Shown one piece after another: positions 34,523-44,390 of a stretch of 64,000 nucleotides of DNA; the first letter of the stretch is position 1; each line of letters starts with the position of its first letter. A program made the position numbers and the translations under genes. The notes below the pieces were generated by a model. That model ran no database searches, was not told the origin of the DNA, and was given only the letters and a program-made list of their open reading frames with translations. Origin of the DNA: Patellaria atrata CBS 101060 (taxonomy: Eukaryota > Ascomycota > Dothideomycetes > Patellariales > Patellariaceae); contig MU006089.1 of NCBI GenBank assembly GCA_010093705.1, positions 2,777,561 through 2,841,560 on the forward strand, read 5' to 3'.

Positions 34523-37027
34523 ATGCGGCTTTCTCGAGTCCTCCCTAACGGTGGCAAAGTAACTACACGACTGATAGCAGGGCAACGGCATAATATACGA
34601 CGCGCATCTACTTCTACAGCGATACAGCAGCCCGACTTTGAGAATCCGTCCTCCATACCTCAACATCCTATATCTCATCCAATCCAAAAGGCTCGACGAG
34701 ATGCTATCAAGCAGGCGAAACCGTTCTCTGAGTTCCTTACAGACAACTACCACCGTCAACACGATTATTTGAGGATAAGCGTCACGGAGAGGTGTAATTT
34801 ACGATGTCTGTATTGTATGCCAGAGAGTTAGTACTGTCTAATATCCGTTGTTAACAGGTTCAATTGCTGATTAAGTGTCTCATCTAGAGGGCGTCCCCTT
34901 ATCACCCCAGTCGCACCTCCTCACATCCCCCGAAATCTTCTACCTCTCCTCGCTTTTCGTCTCCCAAGGTGTCACGAAGGTCCGTCTCACGGGTGGTGAG
35001 CCAACTGTTCGTCGCGACATTGTACCCTTAATGCATAGTATAGGTTCTCTACGACCCAGAGGATTACGGGAGCTAGCAATAACAACTAATGGGATTTCAT
35101 TACATCGTAAACTCGATAGTATGGTCGAAGCAGGTCTCACTGGCGTAAATCTAAGCTTGGATACCCTAGACCCATTCCAATTCCAGATCATGACCAGAAG
35201 GAAAGGCTTCGATGCTGTTCAGAAGAGTATAGATCGCATACTCGAAATGAACAAACTAGGTGCTAGTATTAAACTTAAGATCAACTGCGTAGTCATGCGC
35301 GGTCTAAACGAACGTGAAATCCTTCCCTTCGTCGAACTTGGCCGGGAGAAAGATATTGAGGTCCGCTTTATCGAGTATATGCCATTCGACGGCAATAAAT
35401 GGTCCCAAGGCAAAATGGTCTCCTATGCAGACATGCTCGATATCATCCGAACAAAGTACCCTGGGATTCAAAAAGTCAATGGACACAAGAACGATACGAG
35501 CAAAACTTGGGAAGTCCCTGGTTTTGTCGGGAAGTTTGGCTTCATAACGAGCATGACGCACAACTTTTGCGGAACTTGTAATCGACTACGTATCACGAGT
35601 GATGGTAATCTGAAAGTCTGCCTTTTTGATGGTACCACTGAAGTGTCACTGCGGGACCTCCTTCGCAAAGGTAATAATAACAATCCCATCGACGAAGAGG
35701 CTTTTGAGGCCATGAAGCAAATCGAGATGGATCGACATCAGGGCCGTATCAGTAGCGAAACGGCACTCGGATGGGGAGAAAGGGAAAGAAAACTCCTGGA
35801 GATTATCGGCATAGCTGTAAAGAATAAAAAGGAGAAGCATGCGGGAATGGGCGAATTGGAGAATATAAAGAATAGGCCTATGATATTAATCGGTGGGTGA
35901 TATCCTTCCCATCGCTGTATATGATCTATGGTTACATATCCACTGTTATGAGGTTGAGTTTGATATGTATGGATTCATGCCCGGTTCTAAGGGTCAAGTT
36001 CATAATTTGATTTGCATATGGGCGGCGTTTAGATACCAGTTGTCTGGCGTACGAAGAGCTATATTAGCAGAGAATGCATCAGTTTTATATTCAGAATCAC
36101 TCGATTATCTGTACCATCATTCAGCACTGTGCCAATCCATGTGTTCCCCAACCTTTTTCAGCATCTTACTGATATATACATATTCCAGATAAACACATAG
36201 CCGCACTATCGAACTCACCACACCTGCACTCGAACCTTAACTTCAACCCCCAAACAAACTCCACAATACCCTCCCTCAGCAATCGAAACCCGAAAATCCC
36301 TTCCCACCTCCTTCCCCCACACCATCACACCCTGCAACAAATTCGAGCCTTCTCCACATCCACATCCACCCACAAACACAAACACAAAGTCTCCCCGACC
36401 CCGCAACCTCCCCCCTCCTCCTCGCCCCCATCCTCATCCCAACAATCCCAACCCCACCTCACCCACCTCACGTCCACCGGCTCCGTCCACATGGTCCCCA
36501 TCGCCCCCAAACCGCACACAATCCGCCGCGCCATCGCCGTCGGCCGCGTCGTCTTCTCCAATTCGAACCCGGTAACGCTCATAAAAAGCAACGGGATGAA
36601 AAAAGGCGACGTCCTCGCCGTCGCGCGCGTCGCGGGCATCATGGCTGCGAAGATGACGCCCGCGCTCGTGCCGCTTTGTCATCCTATCGCGCTTACGGGG
36701 GTGGTTGTTGAGGTGGGGGTGTTGGAGACGGGGGAAAACACGGGTGGGGAGGGGGAGGCTAAGGGGGGTAAGGGGGTTAAAGGTGAGGGGAAGGGACAAC
36801 GGTATGGCTCAATTGATATCATGGCACGAGTCGAGTGTACGGGGCCCACGGGCGTCGAGATGGAGGCCCTGACAGCGGTTATGGGCGCTGCGCTTGCGGT
36901 TGTGGATATGTGTAAGGCGGTCGATAGGGGGATGAGGGTGCAGGATGTTAGGGTTGTGAGGAAGGAGGGGGGTCGGTCGGGGGGGTTTAGGGAGGAGGGG
37001 TGGGAGGAGCAGGGGGTGGAGGGTTGA
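34523..37027 (+). CDS. cnxABC: Bifunctional MoaA-MoaC molybdopterin precursor synthase
   Basis: Three exons (34523-34826, 34888-35892, 36189-37027) encode 715 residues. The protein makes cyclic pyranopterin monophosphate from GTP, the first step of molybdenum cofactor synthesis, usually in mitochondria; the N-terminal 70 residues are basic and look like a targeting sequence. The radical-SAM cluster motif CX3CX2C is at Cys91, Cys95 and Cys98 ([10 protein letters not shown]), followed by the SAM-binding [12 protein letters not shown]. The C-terminal 4Fe-4S motif is [10 protein letters not shown]...LKVCLF. The MoaC half carries [41 protein letters not shown] and DMCKA. Intron 2 (296 nt) is far longer than usual. 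Reading through it, the first protein ends MILIGG-stop (438 residues). The MoaC exon changes from C-rich to G-rich. Confidence 0.92.
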
Positions 37028-37466
37028 GTCTTAGGGGGTTATCTGTAAGTCAAAGTAAATAGCAAATAGCTGTAAAATTAGAAGATGGATGCCAGACGGG
37101 GTAAGACAGCATAGATAGAGTACTCATACAGTTCGCAATCAATGTGCTGTACAGGTTATGTTGAGGTATAGGTCATCACTTGTACAGGAATGTGGCTGGA
37201 CATGTCAGAGGGGATTGTATTCGCTGACACTGGCGTTCTGAGCGGAGTTTCACAACATGTCAATGAAAGGGAAGAGCATATGCTAAGTCACAGGACACTT
37301 CTTAGATACAGCTGAAATATTTCTTTCTCAAATGTTTTGAATTAAAATAGGGATAGGGATAGGGGTAGAAAGATGTTGGCGAAATGAAGAAGATAGGTAC
37401 TGAGGACTATTATAAATTTATTGAATCTTCTTTATTGTCTATAAGCGGTCCGTTCGCTGATGACTA

Positions 37467-38200
37467 TTATCGGAAGTCTGTTGTGCTACCCCTTTCCTCG
37501 GCACGACGAAAAGAGATAATATTTATGGTGATATTCTGGTAGAACCGTAGCTTGGCGTAGATAATAGGATATCCAGGTCGCTTCGATGGCGAGATTATTA
37601 GATGATTGATCCACAGACCATTATCGAGTCTCAGCTCCCACGGCTTGTTACACAACTCGAATTTCACCTGTAGAAGTTGGTATCAACGATGATTCTGATT
37701 AGTACGGGACTTCGATGTCCAAACAGGAGCTGAAGTGATGACTTCAGAACTGGTGGGAGCGCGAAATAGAACGGCGAGCTCTGACCAGTAAGACTTTGCT
37801 GCCTACTATTAGGCGTGCAAAGAAGTTGTTGGAGTTCAAGCAAGTCGCTGAAAGGCATTTGTATATAAGAATTGCGGTGTCTGTTGGGGTCCAAAATAAC
37901 TGCATCTCTGAAACTTATCCGGGATGCTGGGATTCCATCAAAGTTGGAATCGGGACCACTTACGGTGGAGTTCCGTACTTGCAGCTGGGTTGTGCAGTAA
38001 CAAGGCTACACGTCTCAATAGATGTATGGGAAATTCGGGTGGTTGCCACTCGTACCTATATCAGCCTTGTACTCGTACAAGTCGTGATCGTGTTCCACGG
38101 GGATGTATCGGTTTTCGCCTTTTCGCGGAATTTTGCGGTACCTTCGTACAGTATTCAGCTTCATCTTGGCCGTACTTCTAAGTTGGGTCATTGGAATTTG
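37467..38200 (-). CDS. Candidate unrecognised multi-exon gene
   Basis: Several short minus-strand frames look coding but match nothing I know. One reads TVRRYRKIPRKGENRYIPVE then HDHDLYEYKAD near 38040-38150. Another reads VSGPDSNFDGIP then DAVILDPNRHRNSYIQMPFS at about 37830-37970. A third starts at 37667 with VKFELCNKPWELRLDNGLW and stops at 37467. A strong donor (GTAAGT near 37967) and a good acceptor (CTTCTACAG ending at 37668, with TACTAATC 25 nt before it) are present. I could not join all pieces in one frame, so this may be a decayed gene. Start and exon limits are unknown. Confidence 0.28.
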
Positions 38201-38280
38201 AGATCTCGGAGTTTGGATGTAAATAGAAGATCTGGAGATGAAGATTCTATCTATTGGCAGAGGTGTACTAAGTGATGAGG

Positions 38281-39081
38281 TATTGAAATATGATAAGTTA
38301 CTGTACGGTACTGGTAAAGGGATTACCTTACCTTACCCGCTATTCGGTAACTAATTGATTCTTCCGGGTGACAACCTTGCAAAACCAGCAGAACGGCAGC
38401 TGCAACATCTGTAATACTGTGATGTCAGATTCCAGATGATCATCTTACACTCTGTGACAGACCAACCTCACCTCAGTACACGCCTCTATACTTGTACTGT
38501 ACAGTAACTGTTAGAAATATGGGACAGCTGATGGCTTACATCTGCAGGTACGGCTGTGAAACATTTCAATTCCCCAATACAGACAGGTTTCCAGGGTACT
38601 TTTCACGTATGGACTCACTAGAACTACCTTACGTTACTTGAGGGGAGCTGGCATCCCTAACGTGGCTATACACCGGAGATATGAAACAATCATGATTTCT
38701 ATTTTGAGCATGACTATAAACCCGTTTTCAGGCCTTCTACGAATCTTCAGAGATCCATACGCCATTCCTTCCCCTATTTGCTCCTTGAGTTCGCCTCAGC
38801 CTTGAACCCCGAGAGCGGCATCCCGCCAGTGCACGCCAACCCTAGAAACCGCCAAAAACAGCGGGGGTCCCCAGTGTTTTGAGATCAGTCCCTCAAGTCT
38901 ACTTCAAAACCCGCAAAATCTATTACATTACCCAGGACTATTGAAGAGACTCTCACATAAAGCCGAATTAACATTAACATACGGTAGAGTTGCCGTGCAA
39001 AGAGAAATATCCAAACAATTGCATCACCTTGCACCAGCTCCATAGGCGAACCTATACCCCTCATTGCAACGTTTTGACAGG
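38281..39081. other. Intergenic, nothing recognised
   Basis: This is the promoter region of the large DUF gene. It contains CTTGTACTGTACAGTAACTG near 38493, one of several GTAC-palindromic motifs. No gene was recognised. Confidence 0.5.
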
Positions 39082-41902
39082 ATGCCGTCCGCATCTCTTG
39101 CGCTGCGAAAGTCTACCAACAGACTGTCATCTATCTTCTCCAACTCGAGTTCGAATTCAGGATCACAACCATCAACGTCTTCTATTGCGGCTGACTCTCA
39201 ATCCGAACTATCATCAAGCCACCTTCCTGAGCCAGCAGCGCCGCCAGGAAAAATCATCAAACGGCTCTCTAGGTTGACTGGCGGTAACCTCTCCACTTCG
39301 CAATTACCAACCGGAGTAGCATATCCTACCCCAACTCGACCAGAAGCTGCGTTAAGTAGCCCGAGTATTACTCCAGTCCCTCTCGAGTCCATTGATTCCA
39401 GCGATACTCTACAACCTCCACCTCCTATCCTATCTGGTTCGCACTCCCGACCTTCATCACCTATACGATCAAGGCGCAACAGCCATACATCAAGTCGCAG
39501 TCGAGATTCGAGTCGCCCTGTCACTCCTAATCCCGATGGATCGTCTGCAGTCATTACTAAAAAGAAACGGCGTTCAATCTTTGGGCACTCTCAGTTAGTA
39601 CTTCCAAGCGATGACAGCACCGACATCGGTAGGCCTCTGGCTTGGGTCGTTGGCCACCAAGGAAAGCCACCGTACAATCTTTCGATATTACTAGGAGCTG
39701 AGAAGGTATGTTGAAAAATGAATAACATTACGTATCGCATCTTAAATTATACACATCAAGTTCTACTTTGAGATTCGGTAATTGCGGACACCTTGCGCTA
39801 ATTACTATTAGGTACCGGAACTTTGGGATGAGAATGGGGATACATACGTCTATTTATTCCCAAAGGAATCGGGAAAAGGCCCTTCGTTCCGCATCGACTC
39901 AGCAACATATGCTGAATCCTTAGTTTTGACCAAGATGGCGTATGGTGGAATTTACAGCAGTAATGCTGCCTCAACTGCAGAGTCAAGAGATGCATCAATA
40001 GATCTTATAACTACAAACTTAGATCAAGACGTTCCTGCTCCTTCCCGCTCACCACCACCACTGCCTTCAAAATCTCCTCCCCCAATTGGTGGATCAAGCT
40101 CAGATGGAACCCAAGATTCACGTACGTTCAGTGTAGAATCGATCCAAGGACCAATTCACCTCTACTTGCGTCTGAAATTAAGCACTGATAATGCCGTCCC
40201 TGGTGGCGTAGAACCAAAACCAAACACCCAGGATGCAGATACGCTTGTAGGGATTAGAAACTTGTTTGCTTTTCTTGCAGGTCAATCTCTTGTTGCTACC
40301 GAAAATTGTCCAAGTGTTTTCAACATATTCTTAAGGATATCGGACCTCTTACATTCTTATGGATTCTCAAACATAGATGGGTCCACTTTTGGAGAGTGTG
40401 CAGCGAGCAGCTTCGACAGTTATGTAGACGAGCTCCAACTCGGTGATATGACAAAGAGCAGGGAAAAGACTATCGAAGGCATCATCCTGGGTGAGAAAAT
40501 GAGGTCGGTTCTTTTGTACAACGAAGCTTTTGTACATGGAGTAGGCCGATACGAAGATATACAGGCGTTGAACAGCCCGAAATGGTCTATAATAACGCCA
40601 ATCACACGGAATAGACTGGAGCGCGCGTCCCTAGATCTTGAAGTACGGTTGAGAAATATCCACACAAAGCTGTCCGACTTCGATTTCCCCTCGATATTCT
40701 CCGGTATCATGAATAGTAAGGAAGCCGAAGAGGGAAAATTGGTTCATTTCGAGGCCTGGCGCAACGCTTTTAATGCTATGCGAAAATTCGTCTTATCATA
40801 CTACAAACAACAATTCGGCGCATGGCCCCCGAAGGCGACATCCAAGAAGAATGACCTAGAAACAAGCGGACTGAATCGGCTAGTACTGAAACGCCTCTAT
40901 CACGACTTTTCTGATCTGTATGATCTTCTCGTCGACCGCACTTCCTTAACTGCCCGGACTGCGGACGGGCCTCTAATCGACGAAGCGGAAGCAACTATCA
41001 ACTTGGCAGATCTTCCATATCAACAGGCTCTAGTTAGAGCTCTGAGAAGTGTACTCAGTGAATATGACCGAGCTACACCACCTGTACAACCACCCATGCC
41101 TTACGACACGCCCATCTTCCCGCCAACATCTAATCAGAAAACCCTCGTAGACAAGAAGAAAGATGCTAAACAACGATCAAAGAAGCTAAATAGTGATGAT
41201 CTCGATCGCACACTGGACGCATCGTACAATTCTGACGGGATCACGTCAAATCCGTTCGTCGCAGCTTTCCGTGACTTCGAGCGAAAGATTAACCATAACA
41301 AGTCTTACGACGATATTATCAGTAACCGGATGGGTCAATGGCTCTTCCTGTATGCTGTACTACAGTCGCTCCCGATGGTGGTGGTAGACGCTCCAGCAAT
41401 TAAATGGACGCATGGGGTCGAGTACTTTCTTTGCGAACCGCCCCGTGCCGGAGTCCCCTGGGCCAAAGAGGATACCGGTGTTGCAAGGAGTTGGTACGGC
41501 ATCGCTGGAGGTAGTAAAGTGGTCAGCCTTCCCTCCGATCTCGTCGAACACGGTGTTGAGGGCATCTATCGGCGAAGTCATTGCTGGAAGATGGCAGAAA
41601 AATGGAGCGGTCATGGCGGTATACTGGAAGCAGCCAGGCACGAAAGTATCGCTGATGCTTTGCCCGCTCCTCCCGGTATGCGACTAGACTCCATCTCATC
41701 TTCTCGAGACACATCACCTAGTAGGCGGAACATGGAAAGCGTTATGAACCTAGGGCTCGAACAGTTACCTATACCTGGACAGATTGCACCTTCGGGTAGT
41801 CCTGCTCTTAGACCAGCTCCGACCCATAATGATCCGACGAAGACGTTCGATGCTATTCTTGGTTTATCGGAACCTGTTAGCCACCAAAAGAAAAAGAGAT
41901 GA
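39082..41902 (+). CDS. Conserved fungal protein of unknown function (DUF8004-like)
   Basis: Two exons (39082-39705, 39812-41902; 106-nt intron) encode 904 residues. Residues 1-165 are Ser/Pro/Arg-rich and disordered. From about 180 the protein is globular: GRPLAWVVGHQGKPPYNLS, then ESIQGPIHLYLRLKLS, LVGIRNLFAFLAGQSLVAT, FGECAASSFDSYVDELQLGD, KMRSVLLYNEAFVHGVGRYE, a long helical region, and a C-terminal WLFLYAVLQSLPMVVVDAPA with GVEYFLCEPPR. This layout is shared by a family of filamentous-fungus proteins that I associate with DUF8004. No enzyme motif, membrane segment or signal peptide is seen. The function is unknown; the tail again is low-complexity and ends in KKKKR. Confidence 0.8.
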
Positions 41903-42430
41903 GTGGCTGTCCTTCTTCTTGGAAATTTCATTATCATTATTAGCATACTTGCATTTGAGGAATGATAAAATTAGACAAGGGTTGGCTTGGTGTTTGGAGA
42001 AAAGGCCCTATTCGGAGGCTGTTCTGTCCTGTGGTATATAGTATACTGCTACAGCTTAAGAAGAAGCTGAATTAATGACTTTGTATGATACTCCTGGAAT
42101 AGATGAGCAGTCTAAAGTTGGCTGATCTCTACAAAATACTTCAAATTCAAACGTGTTATGTTGTTAGTGGTGATTTGCCCAATCAGTGCTTTGTCAATGC
42201 TAACAGCATCCGGGGGAAGCTCGATGCCGAATTCGGCGATGGGTAAATGGGCACGAGAGCTTCACACCGCCAAACAACCTTTCGAGAGATACGACACCCT
42301 CACATCTCTCCTTCGACCATTTGTAGCAGTTATGTTAATATCGTGATAAGGCTCGTTCACTTGTAGAGCTACATCACCCTCAATTTCTACCTAAGCTCAT
42401 ATTCCCCCGCTCACGCGATAATCGTTCCCA
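41903..42430. other. Intergenic, nothing recognised
   Basis: This is the gap between two plus-strand genes. It contains the sideroflexin promoter. Confidence 0.5.
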
Positions 42431-43771
42431 ATGTCAGCTTCGTTACCTGGAAATCGTGACCTCCCGGCGTCGCAGTATGACTTGAGTACATACTGGGGAA
42501 GAGTTAGACATTCGGCGGATTTATCAGACCCTAGGTGAGGAATTGACGCTCCGAAAGCTTTCTCATCTACCTATCTTCGGGTATGGTGAGTATGAGACCA
42601 CTTTTTCTCCAACACATGCGCTATAACCTGCAATGAGCTTTAAAAGTATCATATAGCTAACCGTATTCCCTGAACAGAACACTTTTCACCTCTTCAGCCG
42701 GTCTTGAACATGCGAAACAACTTGTGTCGGCGTACAAACAGGGACAGATTAGGGACATGACGCCGGAGCTATGGAAGTCAAAGAAGATTATTGATTCCAC
42801 GTTACATCCAGGCACGAATTATACAATGGGTTTATGGAGTATCTGAAATATCGAAGCTAATTGTATCTCTAGATACGGGGGAACCGGTGTTCCTCCCATT
42901 CCGGATGTCCTGTTTTGCGATATCTAATCTGGTCGTCACCGCTGGCATGCTAACTCCGGGCCTTGGTGTACGTAATTCCTCCACCAGATGCTGGTCTCAA
43001 TCCTGGTATTCAAACATACTAACATTCTCGTTCGAAGACGGCAGGGACTGTGGGATGGCAAGTAGCAAATCAATCCCTCAACGTAGCGATTAATTACTCC
43101 AATGCGAACAAGTCCACCCCATTGACCACAGGACAAATCGTACAATCTTATTTCGCAGCTGTAACTGCATCCTGTGGTGTAGCTTTGGGTCTCAACGCAC
43201 TCGTTCCACGCCTAAAACGGCTTTCACCAGCTGCAAAAACGACACTTTCACGATTAGTTCCATTTGCAGCTGTAGCTACGGCAGGAGTGCTCAATGTGTT
43301 CCTCATGCGGGGTGAGGAAATCAGAAGAGGCATTGACGTCTTCCCCCTACTCAGCGAAGAAGAAAAAGAAAAAGTAGAGAAGGGCGAAAAGCAGATTCAA
43401 AGCTTAGGTAAAAGTAAGAAAGCCGCCACTCTCGCAGTCGGAGAGACAGCAGCTAGTCGAATATTCAACGCAACACCTATCATGGTTCTTCCTCCTTTGA
43501 TTCTCGTGCGGCTGCAGAGGATGGAGTGGTTGAAGCAGAGGCCTAGGATGGTGTTGCCTGTCAATCTTGGTATGGTTGATAATACTCGAAATAGAGTTCC
43601 AGGGAGCTAACGGGATATCTAGGTCTTATCCTCGGTATACAGATTTTTGCTCTTCCGCTTGCACTGGCGGTGTTTCCTCAACGTCAAGCTGTTAGTGCAA
43701 AGACTCTGGAAGAGGAGTTTTGGGATAAGGGTGGAAAGGGTGGTCTAGTGGAATTCAATAGAGGTATCTAG
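42431..43771 (+). CDS. fsf1: Sideroflexin (mitochondrial serine/amino-acid carrier)
   Basis: Five exons (42431-42534, 42678-42811, 42873-42965, 43045-43569, 43623-43771) encode 334 residues, the family length. Sideroflexins sit in the mitochondrial inner membrane; animal SFXN1 imports serine for one-carbon metabolism. Family marks are DLPASQYDLSTYWGRVRHSA at the N terminus, HPDTGEPVFLPFRMS, LTPGLGTVGWQVANQSLNVA, NYSNANKS, and the conserved C-terminal GLILGIQIFALPLALAVFPQ. Intron 2 must begin with GC rather than GT (CCAG/GCACGA, with a GCTAAT branch) to keep the conserved HPDTGEP. The other introns are GT-AG. The first intron is 143 nt, the others 53-79 nt. Confidence 0.9.
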
Positions 43772-44390
43772 GATGGTATAGGGAAGTAAACACGATATAT
43801 GAGGGATGTATATGAATATGCGGGAGTGAGTTTAAGCATACTGAATGGAGGTCATTTGCTTTTAAGGTACATACTATCTTATAGTCAATGCAGTTTTACG
43901 TTTAGGTTATAATCCTTTGAAGACACATGATTCATAGCAATATATATTACTTAATCGTAAAGATCATATATGTGTAGCATGTGGTTCCCCTATGTTCTGT
44001 GCAGTTCTGACAGACGAATGTGGGATCCCTGCAAAAATGAAAGGTGGCTCACTGGCGAAGTGACATCTGTCCAAACCGCACAGCTGGTCTACGTTTTCGA
44101 ATACAAAGAGCTGGCACGTCCAATAATAAAGCTATCTGTACAAAATAATTTCGTCTGGTAACGTCTTTTCTTCACATACCAATAGATTTGTTTCCCAGGC
44201 ATCACTCGTTTCCGTTTGTGTTTTCAAAACACTAAAAAGAGGATATCCCCACCATCCAAGCTCCATTGGAACAATTCGAATTCGAGCTTCGAATTTCATA
44301 ACACAAGCTCTGGCTGCTGTTACCCTCATCGACCGAGCTCTAAGCTCAAACTAATATAACAACAAGCTTCTTATCTTTCAAACCCACACA
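43772..44390. other. Intergenic: lhs1 promoter
   Basis: This holds the 3' flank of the sideroflexin gene and the lhs1 upstream region. I found no clear UPR element. Confidence 0.5.

Noticed and set aside
37796-38275. 159-codon plus-strand open frame
   Set aside because: Composition looks random, with no family resemblance. The opposite strand shows better coding-like pieces.
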